From Candidatus Berkelbacteria bacterium (lineage in GTDB: Bacteria; Patescibacteriota; UBA1384; 2-12-FULL-50-11), in NCBI GenBank assembly GCA_030650195.1, contig JAUSEP010000005.1:1-38713 (forward strand): DNA of 38,713 nt, read 5' to 3'. The notes under the pieces were generated by a model that was not told where the DNA came from, ran no database searches, and saw only the letters and a program-made list of their open reading frames with translations. A program made the position numbers and the translations under genes. Shown piece after piece: positions 8,820 to 17,731 of the stretch. Each line of letters opens with the position of its first letter. The first letter of the stretch is position 1.

Positions 8820-9596
8820 TTATTGTCTGGGCTCAACGTAACCGGTCAGTCGAACTTCGTCGGAAGATTCATCGTAAGAACTCGAACGAACAAACTGCTC
8901 ACCATTACATTGAAGTGGGTTTGCATCACGTTGGGATTTACTAATCATAAAATCCTCCCGGCTCTCTGCTCCTCGATCGATATAGGCTTGAAATAAATTA
9001 TCTGGCAGTACTTGAAAATACGATACGGCCTGTTTGGTCCATGGGGCCAATCCTTCTATGGCAATATCTGTACCTTGTTGGGCGCCAATTACCCCAATCT
9101 GCTGTCCGGCTTTAACTTCTGTTCCGCTGTTGATGCCGTCAGATAAGTAAATATGAAAGAGTCTGACTTTGTATTCTGGGGCTTTATCGGAACGGATCCA
9201 AACTTGTTTTCCAATAGGAGTATTCTCTTCCGAGACGCTCGTAATTTTGCCGTCAACGGGACTATAAATCGAGATGTCAGTTTTTCCGTCTGGCGGTGGT
9301 GGTAGGCCGTTAGTGCTGTTGCGGCGCCAGTTATTGGTCGGGTCAGCTATCGGCGTAAAGTAGTGTTTCATGCTGCGGCAAGTTTCACCGTTAGCGGCGT
9401 AGTCGTGCCCAGCACCGGAGCGATACTTAGAAATTGAGCCGATGCGGCTTAAGTCTATAAATTCGGCTTGTATAAATTGTGGCGGGTTTTCGACATCAAT
9501 ACTGCCCACACCTCCACCCAATTTGAAGAAACCTATCCCAGCAACTAAAATTATGGCCACAACCAGCCCAACCCAAAACTTCCAGTTTCTCCACAT
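8820..9596 (-). CDS. Membrane-anchored M23/LytM-fold-like protein
   Basis: MWRNWKFWVGLVVAIILVAG anchor; SPVDGKITSVSEE...GTEVKAGQQIGVIGAQQGTDIAIE; ORF in track opens at 9614. Confidence 0.65.
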   Translation of the reverse strand: MWRNWKFWVGLVVAIILVAGIGFFKLGGGVGSIDVENPPQFIQAEFIDLSRIGSISKYRSGAGHDYAANGETCRSMKHYFTPIADPTNNWRRNSTNGLPPPPDGKTDISIYSPVDGKITSVSEENTPIGKQVWIRSDKAPEYKVRLFHIYLSDGINSGTEVKAGQQIGVIGAQQGTDIAIEGLAPWTKQAVSYFQVLPDNLFQAYIDRGAESREDFMISKSQRDANPLQCNGEQFVRSSSYDESSDEVRLTGYVEPRQ

Positions 9597-9626
9597 ACAA
9601 CCAGAATACAGCATTTATCAATTAGT

Positions 9627-9664
9627 AGCTCGACATTTTCATTCTTAATCATTACGCTAGTTAT
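9627..9664 (+). promoter_or_regulatory. Promoter cartridge copy: CTCGACA-N17-TACGCT
   Basis: TCGACA 9630-9635, TACGCT 9653-9658, ATG 9665. Confidence 0.65.
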
Positions 9665-10480
9665 ATGAGCCGGACACGAAAAATATTTCTTTTTGTTGTT
9701 TTGCCGCTATTGGTCATGTTCGCAATTTTGGCGTTTTGGCTACTCGGCAATCAATCCACCAAAACTACCGGTAACAGTGCGACAACAATTCCCGCCGCCA
9801 ATAGCTCGGCCAAGACCAAAACCAGCAAGTCGGACGGTCCAACGCTCAAAATCAAGTCTCTTGGTATTAATCTAGCCCCCTTCGACCCGGCGACGGGCAT
9901 GGCGGGGGATTTGGAGTTCACCAAAACCAAGTTCACTTCCGGCATTCAGCTCTTGTTCTCGGATTTTGGCTATGTCATAAAGGCGGCCAATTCGGCTTCG
10001 GGCCAAGACAAATCCAATCCCCAACCCACGTTTATTGCCCCACTTGGCACCAAAGTAATGTCGCTGGTGGACGGCGTAGTGTTTAACGTGCCCAAGCTTT
10101 ACTCAAACGACTACTCGGTACAGGTTTATGATGGAGAAGACGCCACTTGGGTCTATGAGACCGAGCACATTATCAACGTGACGGTCAAAAAGGGCGACAA
10201 AGTTAAGGCCGGCCAGGTTGTTGGGGAAGTCAGTGATTACTCCGCTCACGGATACGACGGCCAGGGGTTATTTGAAATCGGCCTGCTTAAAGGCGGGCAA
10301 ACACCACAACATTTCTGCCCGTTCAGTTACCTCGATGAATCGATTAAAGACACCACCCTTAAGCAGCTCTCGGCCTTGATGAAATCCTGGGAAGAATACC
10401 GCGGCGACATGACGCTTTATCCGGACGAGTCCACTTACCCGATACTTGGTTGCCTCACCCTCGATCCGATTAACGGATAG
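9665..10480 (+). CDS. Membrane-anchored M23/LytM-fold-like protein, paralogue of 4039..4836
   Basis: MSRTRKIFLFVVLPLLVMF; PLGTKVMSLVDGVV...VKKGDKVKAGQVVGEVSDYS...GLFEIGLL. Confidence 0.7.
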   Translation: MSRTRKIFLFVVLPLLVMFAILAFWLLGNQSTKTTGNSATTIPAANSSAKTKTSKSDGPTLKIKSLGINLAPFDPATGMAGDLEFTKTKFTSGIQLLFSDFGYVIKAANSASGQDKSNPQPTFIAPLGTKVMSLVDGVVFNVPKLYSNDYSVQVYDGEDATWVYETEHIINVTVKKGDKVKAGQVVGEVSDYSAHGYDGQGLFEIGLLKGGQTPQHFCPFSYLDESIKDTTLKQLSALMKSWEEYRGDMTLYPDESTYPILGCLTLDPING

Positions 10481-11611
10481 ATGCCCAAGACCCGTAAAGT
10501 TTTTCTCTTTATTGCTCTGCCGCTGGTGATTATTTTCGTGGCGGTAATCGTTTGGGCAACTAGGAACCGCGCTACGCCGACAAGGAGTAGCGCCACCGAC
10601 ACCAACCAGGAAGTCGTCAAGACGGACGCAACAAAGACTGAATTCACTGCCCAAATTTTCGACCCGTTGCTAATTAGCCACATCGCTCCGCTTGGCGAGC
10701 TCAATGGAGGGGGTTCGGAGTGGCAGGCGACGACAGGGGTGATGATTAACATCAAGCCGACCGTCGTCACTGGAGATAAAATGATTGACGTTTTTGCCCC
10801 GACGGCAATGACCCTTGAGTCCTATTCATACCATAAAGATCCACGCAGCAACGGCAATGCCGATTGGACGCTGATTTTTCGCGTCAACCAGAACATAACA
10901 ATAAAATTCGACCATATTACCAAAGCGGTTGATAAGATTGTTGCCGTCACAACTTCAACACCGAAAGACCGTTCCAATGAAGAAGCGCCGAGAAGTAAAA
11001 TTAGTTTTGAGGCGGGCGAGCTGATCGCCCAGACTTTCGGCACCAAACTTGCCCACAACTGGAATATTTATATGACCGATAAGACTGTGAAGAATATTTT
11101 TGCTAACCAAGAACGCTACGAGAAAAGCCAAATTGGTTACAGATTCATTAATGGCGCCTGCCCTTTCAATTACTACGAGGAAAGCATCAACGCAGGTTTT
11201 ATTGCCCTGATGGGTGCAACCAAAGCTGGGCAGTCTCCTGATTGCGGCAACCCCTCAAACGACGTACCTGGGATGCTCTCTGGAACCTGGTTTTTTGATG
11301 AGCAGATTGAAAAAACCGAGGAACAGCTCGATGGAAATTTTGCCTCTCCTCTGTCAATTTACAAAGATTCGGCTAACCGCGTTATTATCGACCTCATTGC
11401 CAACACCCAATTTCGAGTTGAGGGTGGAATCGATCCAGCTACTGTCAGCACCGAGCAATGTTACGGCTTAGCTAACAGGGACAGCGGCCGAACTTCCGGT
11501 TATGCCTACTTTAAATTAGTTTCGCCGACAGTCATGAAGCTTGCTTATAGCGCCTCCGGTTCCTGCCCAACCAGTTTCCCAGAAACCAACAACAAAACTT
11601 ACTATCGCTAG
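10481..11611 (+). CDS. Membrane-anchored hypothetical protein (M23-like neighbour family)
   Basis: 376 aa, MPKTRKVFLFIALPLVIIF; start immediately follows the TAG of the previous gene. Confidence 0.7.
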   Translation: MPKTRKVFLFIALPLVIIFVAVIVWATRNRATPTRSSATDTNQEVVKTDATKTEFTAQIFDPLLISHIAPLGELNGGGSEWQATTGVMINIKPTVVTGDKMIDVFAPTAMTLESYSYHKDPRSNGNADWTLIFRVNQNITIKFDHITKAVDKIVAVTTSTPKDRSNEEAPRSKISFEAGELIAQTFGTKLAHNWNIYMTDKTVKNIFANQERYEKSQIGYRFINGACPFNYYEESINAGFIALMGATKAGQSPDCGNPSNDVPGMLSGTWFFDEQIEKTEEQLDGNFASPLSIYKDSANRVIIDLIANTQFRVEGGIDPATVSTEQCYGLANRDSGRTSGYAYFKLVSPTVMKLAYSASGSCPTSFPETNNKTYYR

Positions 11612-11648
11612 CTCGACTTTTCTGACCGATAGCCGCTACACTTAGTTA
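11609..11648 (+). promoter_or_regulatory. Promoter cartridge copy: TAG-CTCGACT-N18-TACACT
   Basis: TCGACT 11613-11618, TACACT 11637-11642, ATG 11649. Confidence 0.65.
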
Positions 11649-11702
11649 ATGAGTCGAACCAGAAAAATTTTTCTTTATGTCGCCCTACCCTCGGGTGGGT
11701 AA
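11649..11702 (+). pseudogene. Truncated N-terminus of a TRKIFLF-family paralogue
   Basis: MSRTRKIFLYVALPSGG* directly behind an intact-looking promoter cartridge. Confidence 0.75.
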
Positions 11703-11828
11703 AAACTCTCTGGATAGACAAGCATGGAGATGAAATTCGCTAGGACGATACTCCTAACCTCATAAAATAATCTAATTGGACTTGCTCTGCTGTTAGGTAC
11801 ATGATGGTTCCAACAACTAGGAGGCGTC

Positions 11829-12098
11829 ATGACGACAGGAACGAAAGCAAGAATCATTCCTGAGGCCGTCGAACCAGCCGATCTTAGGGATGCGCTTAAA
11901 GCAATGGAGGACCTAATAGTGGAGGTTTACGTTGCCAGTACGTACGGAGAATGCGCCGTACGACTACCAGAAGGAGTAACCGTCCCCGTTTTCTCCTGTG
12001 AGCTACCGTATGAAGAAGGTAGAGAAGGTGGGCGCTACATCAATTTGCCGTTGGAATGTTTAGAATGTGTCGAGGAGGTCGTCCTACTGGTAGGATAG
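11829..12098 (+). CDS. Small hypothetical protein
   Basis: 89 aa ORF, GGAGG-like upstream (aggaggcgtcATG). Confidence 0.5.
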   Translation: MTTGTKARIIPEAVEPADLRDALKAMEDLIVEVYVASTYGECAVRLPEGVTVPVFSCELPYEEGREGGRYINLPLECLECVEEVVLLVG

Positions 12099-12154
12099 CC
12101 ACCCTCCAACAACACCGCTTGGCCCGTAAGGGTCGAGCGGCTTCTTTGGAAGAC

Positions 12155-12182
12155 TCGACAATCAGCCTCTCAAGCGTAAAAT
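12155..12182 (+). promoter_or_regulatory. pyrD promoter TCGACA-N16-TAAAAT
   Basis: TCGACA 12155-12160, TAAAAT 12177-12182, ATG 12191. Confidence 0.6.
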
Positions 12183-12190
12183 CATATCCG

Positions 12191-13261
12191 ATGGGTCGAA
12201 TAACAACATCTCTAATTGCGACTGCTTATAGGTTCGTGGTTCGACCGATACTCTTTAAACGTGATCCGGAAGTTGCTCATAAAAAGATCACTTCTCTAGG
12301 AGAAAGGATCGGTCAGCGCCGATTACCGTTATCAATCCTTCGATTTTTATTCGGTACTAGAAGTTCCAGGCTTAAAAAGGTTGTGGCTGGAATTGAGTTT
12401 CCCTCTCCGATCGGTCTGGCTGCTGGTTTTGATTACCAGGCCAAATTGCCTTGGGTTTTAGAAGCCCTCGGGTTTGGTTTTGCTACCGTTGGTACTATCA
12501 CAAACCGCCCTTGTCTGGGCAATCCTCGACCGTGGTTGGCCCGATTGGTTAAATCTCAGTCTTTACTTGTGAATAAAGGGTTTAAAAATGACGGTATTGT
12601 TAAAACCCTGCCTCGACTTAGGCATCTACCAACTGGTATGCCGGTTGGTCTGAGTATCGGTCAGACTAACACTAGCGAAATCGATACTGAGTCTCAGGCC
12701 ATAAATGATATTGTTGAATGTTTTAAGTATGCCGAATCCCATAAGTATGACTGTAGATATTACGAGCTCAATATTAGCTGTCCAAACGTCCAAAAACATA
12801 TCTCGTTTTACACGCCTTCTTCACTGAGTAAGCTTCTCGAATGTCTTGAAAAAGTAAATACAACTCGACCGATTTTTATTAAATGCCCCATTAGCGTTAC
12901 GGATGCGGAATTAATCAATATTGCTGATACAACAAGTAAGTATTCTATTGTTTCTGGCTTGGTAATCGGTAACTTACAGCGAGATCGGAACCATCCTTCG
13001 TTACGAAAGGAAGAGCTGGTTAAATGTGGCCCAGGTAATCTTAGTGGTCGCCCAACACGAGATCGCTCAACCGAATTAATAAAAATTGTTCGGTCAAAAT
13101 ATGGCCAACGTTTTGCCATTATTGGTTGTGGTGGGGTCTTTAGCATTGAGGATGCCGAGGCTAAATTCGCCGCTGGTGCTGATCTAGTCCAGCTGATTAC
13201 AGGCCTGATTTTCCAAGGTCCTCAGTTAGTTGCGCAAATTAACGGAGAATTGGTTAAATAA
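12191..13261 (+). CDS. pyrD: Dihydroorotate dehydrogenase (class 2-like)
   Basis: PIGLAAGFD, FATVGTITNRPCLGNPRPW, NKGFKNDG, YELNISCPN, IIGCGGVFS motifs. Confidence 0.9.
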   Translation: MGRITTSLIATAYRFVVRPILFKRDPEVAHKKITSLGERIGQRRLPLSILRFLFGTRSSRLKKVVAGIEFPSPIGLAAGFDYQAKLPWVLEALGFGFATVGTITNRPCLGNPRPWLARLVKSQSLLVNKGFKNDGIVKTLPRLRHLPTGMPVGLSIGQTNTSEIDTESQAINDIVECFKYAESHKYDCRYYELNISCPNVQKHISFYTPSSLSKLLECLEKVNTTRPIFIKCPISVTDAELINIADTTSKYSIVSGLVIGNLQRDRNHPSLRKEELVKCGPGNLSGRPTRDRSTELIKIVRSKYGQRFAIIGCGGVFSIEDAEAKFAAGADLVQLITGLIFQGPQLVAQINGELVK

Positions 13262-13807
13262 CTACCGCCTGTATAGTCTGATTTTCGTTTTCTGCGCTAG
13301 ATTAGTAGTTTCAACCGTCTTATAGGGTTGGTGGTGGGAAAATGAAAAAGCTAATGAGGCCACTACTGTTCGTGCTCCAATATGCTGGAATAGCCAAGGC
13401 TCAATCTTAGCAAGAGTTTCGTTGAGTAAATAAAGATATACAAAGTCTGCATGAGCTAATTGCTTCTCTATTTTATGGAAATCTCCCTGCATGATAGTTA
13501 CGTTTTTTGATTGCCCGTGTATCCAAACATTTACTCTTGCCCTCCAGTAGCTATAGATAGATCTATCGATACCGATTCCTTTGGCCCCAAACTCTCTTGA
13601 GGCAATAATCAGCGATCGGGCATCCCCACAGCCAAGGTCGAAAACTGTTTGGCCTGGACCAACTCCAGCCAGTCTCAGACCGTCACGAATTGCTCTAGAG
13701 CTAGCAAAAACAATCGGCGAGCCAGTGATAACTGCTATTAGAAGTGACGATTGCCAAAAGAGAACAAAAACCGAAAAAATTAGAGCTACTAACAGGGTAG
13801 TCAACAT
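13262..13807 (-). CDS. Membrane-anchored class I SAM-dependent methyltransferase
   Basis: GVGPGQTVFDLGCGDARSLIIASREFGAKGIGIDRS motif I/II. Confidence 0.7.
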   Translation of the reverse strand: MLTTLLVALIFSVFVLFWQSSLLIAVITGSPIVFASSRAIRDGLRLAGVGPGQTVFDLGCGDARSLIIASREFGAKGIGIDRSIYSYWRARVNVWIHGQSKNVTIMQGDFHKIEKQLAHADFVYLYLLNETLAKIEPWLFQHIGARTVVASLAFSFSHHQPYKTVETTNLAQKTKIRLYRR

Positions 13808-13899
13808 CCTTAGGCCCTGATAGTAGAAGAATTCCCCAGGGAACTGTACCGAACAATTACCGTATATTGCAGGTTAATATCCGTCAGAATCATAGGTAA

Positions 13900-14253
13900 A
13901 TGTTACCATTTTTCGGGAGAGTATTACTCGCTTGTTGCGTTGGTTCTGGCATACTAGGGAACGTGAAATGCCTTCTATATAGTAAGAAGATTTCCGGAGC
14001 CCATACCAGCAGAATCAAAGTGGCCGAAAGCATAATTGAATCTGCTTCTAAGCTTGATTGCGTCAGCAAGATTGTTCTTGGTGTCATTAAGCAGGTAAAA
14101 TCACCTCCAGTACATAAAAGTATGAAGGTACTAGAGATACCAGCTGGAATCCGAGTTAAGGTTCGTGGTCCAAAGTCAGTTCAGGAACTCTTCATATATA
14201 CTAATGATCGTCCACTAGTGACCGATACCATCTTAAGAGCTTTTCAGGAGTAA
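13900..14253 (+). CDS. Hypothetical protein, possibly DUF2103-like
   Basis: 117 aa; family call is tentative. Confidence 0.45.
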   Translation: MLPFFGRVLLACCVGSGILGNVKCLLYSKKISGAHTSRIKVAESIIESASKLDCVSKIVLGVIKQVKSPPVHKSMKVLEIPAGIRVKVRGPKSVQELFIYTNDRPLVTDTILRAFQE

Positions 14254-14258
14254 GCAAA

Positions 14259-14286
14259 AGCCCCTCGAGCATTCGCACGTGGGGCT
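14259..14286. terminator. Possible hairpin between convergent genes
   Basis: AGCCCC (14259-14264) / GGGGCT (14281-14286). Confidence 0.35.
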
Positions 14287-14321
14287 CCCAAAACTGGTCT
14301 GGATTTACCCTGGCTAATTTT

Positions 14322-14729
14322 TTATTTCTTGTTGAGAAATTCGGTAATCTTCTGGTTAACTTGTGAGTCCGCCTTCATATCATCGATGTGGCTAATTCGA
14401 TCCCTGTTGATACGCATCTCACCAGCTGGACCGTAAATCTCATCGCCCAGTTTGATTAGATCAACCGAAGAAGTAGATGGGGCAGGAGCTTTAGTGTCAG
14501 CCGGCGTCAACGAAGGTTGAGATCGTAAGTAGTAAACATCCTTTAGGAGGACTACTTGATTATGCAAGTCACTGGCGTAACCGAAGAAAATCTGACCATC
14601 AGCCATAAACACCGCTTGTCGAGGTCCCGAAGTGTTTGGACGGCCGCTCTGCAAGGACGCGTATCCGTACCAGACTGCTGCTACTACGATTACTACTCCT
14701 AAGATCGTTCCCAAGAATTTATTGTTCAT
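14322..14729 (-). CDS. Membrane-anchored hypothetical protein
   Basis: 135 aa, N-terminal TM, GGGAGA-like SD upstream of ATG. Confidence 0.65.
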   Translation of the reverse strand: MNNKFLGTILGVVIVVAAVWYGYASLQSGRPNTSGPRQAVFMADGQIFFGYASDLHNQVVLLKDVYYLRSQPSLTPADTKAPAPSTSSVDLIKLGDEIYGPAGEMRINRDRISHIDDMKADSQVNQKITEFLNKK

Positions 14730-15079
14730 TTGTTGTTAGTCTCCCTTTCTATATTACTTACTTAAGTTATTACCTAGTGCGGACACACCTTAATACTAGG
14801 TGTTACATCCACCGATCGGCAACCGCCCTTAATACTAATATTTTCTGGCCAGAAATCAAATCCCGAAATTCAACCTCATTTATCCCTTGACTAAACATTC
14901 TTGTAATATGAGTGGATTTATTCTCCTCTTTTTCGATTCCACCAGAACGATTTGAACCAGTTAAGGCGGGTCTTGACAAGTTGTCAGCTTCGCCCATAGT
15001 AGAGTAGTGAGTAGTTGGTTTGTACTGGTCGACAACAGTCAGCTAGATACACGAGTAGTATAAGAAAAAGGAGGAAAAA

Positions 15080-17623
15080 ATAAAAAATATATCATTCATT
15101 AAAAAAAGCATTGGCTTATTAGTGGGAGTGGCCACTGCTTCCATCTTCGCACTCGCATTGTCGATTGCGGCTCCCATGGCGGCGTTGGCCGCCTCCGCTG
15201 ACAACGTAGTTGGAACATTCACTATCTACAACGCGGCTGGTCAGAACTGGGGATCACATTTCTACGACAACGGGGACTTGAACATCGCTACAGATGGTAT
15301 CATGAACCTTGTTGCTCCAAACCGAGTTGGTGTTTCTAACGCCTTGTTCGTCTACGGCGGACCACTCGTAGTCTCTGGAACCGCTCAAGCCGGGACATTT
15401 AACGTCGTCAGCCGACTTAACGTCGACGCTGGCGGTACTGTTGCCTTCGGATCTGGTGTGACCTTCTCTGGTCTACCTGTTGCCGCTGGTGCAATAGCAT
15501 TAGCTCCGACCGCGGCCCAGACACTTCTGCCAACTGGCAATACAGTGCCTTTGGCTATTCAGTTAGCATCAGGTGGTAACACTAACATCTTGAACTTGAA
15601 TAGCGCTGCTGGAACAACCGTAGTTAGCTTCGGCGCTACTGGTAACACAGCCATTTCAGGAACCTTGGCAGTTACCAATGACGCTACCTTCGCTGGTAAC
15701 GTCACATTGGGTGATGCCGCTGGTGACACAATCACCTTCACAGGCACACCGACATTCGCTGCCTTGAACGCTACTTCTGTTACTGCCAACACCCTTGCTG
15801 GTTCAGCAGTTACAAGCACTGGCGCTCTATACAACAACATCACCACTGGTGCTGTTGGTCTGGCAACTGGTCTAACGACCGGTAACTTGACCGTTGGTGG
15901 CGCTCAAACGACCGGTACAATTACCGTTGGTGTTGCGACCCAAACAGGGAACGTAGTCATCCACGGTGGTGTCACTGGTGGAGCAAATACGCTGTTTAGT
16001 GGTTCAACCACTTCAACAATCGCTATGGGTGGCTCGCTAACCACAGGTACTATGACCCTGGGTAACGCTGCCATGACCGGCGCAACCGTTCTAAGCGGTG
16101 GTACAACTGCTGCTAACACGATCTTCGCTGGAACAACAACTGGTTCGATCACCATGGGTGCTGGTCTAACGACTGGTACTTACACTCTAGGTGTCGCAAC
16201 TCAGACCGGCGCAGCCGTTCTAAGCGGTGGTACAACTGCTGCTAACACGATCTTCGCTGGTGTAACAACTGGTTCGATCACTCTGGGTGCTGGTAACACA
16301 ACCGGTAACATCACAATTGGTAACGCTGCTGCTACAAGCGGTATCACAGTTATCAACGGTGGTACGACTGCCGCGAACACCTTGTTCAACGGCACGACAA
16401 CTGGTTCGATCGCGTCTGGTGCTGCTTTGACAACTGGTAACTTCACAATTGGTAACGCTGCAGCTACGACAAGCCAAACCATTATCAATGGTGGCTTAAC
16501 TTCAACAACTGCTGCTCCAAACCAATTGTTCCCGAACACCACGACAGGTAATATGTCGATTGGTCAAGGTTTGACAACCGGTGGCTTATGGATCGGTGGC
16601 GGCGTAATTGCTGCTGGCGTAATCAACGTTGCTAACGGTACGGTTGCTGGTGCTGCCTCTGGTGGTGCTCAGACAATCAACATTGCTGGTGCCCTTGCGA
16701 CCGGTGGTGTCTCGACAATCAACATTGGTACAGCTGCTGCTGCTAACGTCGTAACCATGGGTTCAACCAACGGTGCGGCTTCAACAACAATCCACGCTGG
16801 TACCGGTGGTTTGGTACTCGGTAACTCTGCTGCCGCTCGCACATGGAGCGTTGGTACTGGTGCCGCTGTTCAAACAGTCAACATGTTCACAGGTAACGCT
16901 GCTCACACCATCGTTATGGGTTACGGTACTGCCGGTGTAGCTGGCACAACCACAATCCACGCTGGTACAGGTGGCTTGAACCTTGCTACCACAGCTGACG
17001 CTCGAACGATCGCTATTGGTACAGGTAATGCTGCTCAGACCTGGAATCTTGGTTCTGGTGGTGGCATTCAGACAGCCAACTTGTTCACCAGTAACGCCGC
17101 CAATGTTATCATCATTGGTAACGCTACGGCTGGCGGAGCTTCTGCAACCACAATCCACGCTGGTACAGGTGGCTTGAACCTAGGTACAACGGCTGATGCT
17201 CGAACGATCGCTATTGGTACTGGTGCCGCCATTCAGACGGTCAACCTTGCCACTGGTGACGTTGCTAATGTCATCACCATGGGTGACATCACCGGCGCTC
17301 CTGTCGGCACAGTCCGACTATCTGGTGCTACTGTCACCATCCAAGGTGGACTCAACTTCTTTGTTGATGCACAGATAAGCGACACCTATGTCCTTACCCT
17401 GGCGCCGGCTCTAACCGGTTATGTGGCTGGACAGATGATAGTCTTCACTGTTGCTACAGCGAACACTGGTGCGGCAACGGTCAATGTTAACGGCTTAGGT
17501 GCAGTTGCCCTGAACAAAGGCGCCGACGCTGCCTTAGCTACCAATGACCTGATCGTTAACCGAACTTACATCGCTGTCTACGACGGTACGGCCTTCGACG
17601 TCATTAACCCAGCAACTCAGTAG
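15080..17623 (+). CDS. Large secreted repeat protein (surface adhesin/fibre-like) with tail-fibre-like C-terminus
   Basis: ORF in track starts at GTG 15122, but the in-frame upstream extension from ATA 15080 gives KNISFIKKSIGLLVGVATASIFALALSIAAPMAALA signal peptide 5 nt after AAGGAGG; many TTGxITMGxGLTTGTxTLGxAxxTG repeats. Confidence 0.75.
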   Translation: MKNISFIKKSIGLLVGVATASIFALALSIAAPMAALAASADNVVGTFTIYNAAGQNWGSHFYDNGDLNIATDGIMNLVAPNRVGVSNALFVYGGPLVVSGTAQAGTFNVVSRLNVDAGGTVAFGSGVTFSGLPVAAGAIALAPTAAQTLLPTGNTVPLAIQLASGGNTNILNLNSAAGTTVVSFGATGNTAISGTLAVTNDATFAGNVTLGDAAGDTITFTGTPTFAALNATSVTANTLAGSAVTSTGALYNNITTGAVGLATGLTTGNLTVGGAQTTGTITVGVATQTGNVVIHGGVTGGANTLFSGSTTSTIAMGGSLTTGTMTLGNAAMTGATVLSGGTTAANTIFAGTTTGSITMGAGLTTGTYTLGVATQTGAAVLSGGTTAANTIFAGVTTGSITLGAGNTTGNITIGNAAATSGITVINGGTTAANTLFNGTTTGSIASGAALTTGNFTIGNAAATTSQTIINGGLTSTTAAPNQLFPNTTTGNMSIGQGLTTGGLWIGGGVIAAGVINVANGTVAGAASGGAQTINIAGALATGGVSTINIGTAAAANVVTMGSTNGAASTTIHAGTGGLVLGNSAAARTWSVGTGAAVQTVNMFTGNAAHTIVMGYGTAGVAGTTTIHAGTGGLNLATTADARTIAIGTGNAAQTWNLGSGGGIQTANLFTSNAANVIIIGNATAGGASATTIHAGTGGLNLGTTADARTIAIGTGAAIQTVNLATGDVANVITMGDITGAPVGTVRLSGATVTIQGGLNFFVDAQISDTYVLTLAPALTGYVAGQMIVFTVATANTGAATVNVNGLGAVALNKGADAALATNDLIVNRTYIAVYDGTAFDVINPATQ
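15644..17280 (+). repeat. Degenerate in-frame coding repeats
   Basis: e.g. gttctaagcggtggtacaactgctgctaacacgatcttcgctgg occurs twice (~16.09 and ~16.22 kb); acaatccacgctggtacaggtggcttgaacct twice (~16.96 and ~17.15 kb). Confidence 0.8.
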
Positions 17624-17643
17624 TTGCAGGAATAAGCGAATTA

Positions 17644-17671
17644 CCAAAAAAGGGCTTCGGCCCTTTTTTGG
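17644..17671 (+). terminator. Rho-independent terminator
   Basis: CCAAAAAAGGGC-TTCG-GCCCTTTTTTGG perfect hairpin. Confidence 0.95.
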
Positions 17672-17731
17672 TTGGGCAGAATCATCATCAGGCTTGTCTA
17701 TTGAGGCTTGAGAAGCTATATTATTTAAGCA

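Noticed and set aside
1851-11648. Classical integron attC sites
   Set aside because: No convincing RYYYAAC/GTTRRRY paired cores, no IntI tyrosine recombinase in the window, and the repeat is better explained as a promoter unit; cassette-like behaviour remains only a hypothesis.
15559-17158. Long antisense ORFs inside the fibre gene (15559..15846, 15904..16155, 16201..16542, 16781..17158 minus)
   Set aside because: They mirror the repeat composition (V/P-rich or S/T/C-rich), have no RBS and overlap a strongly supported CDS.
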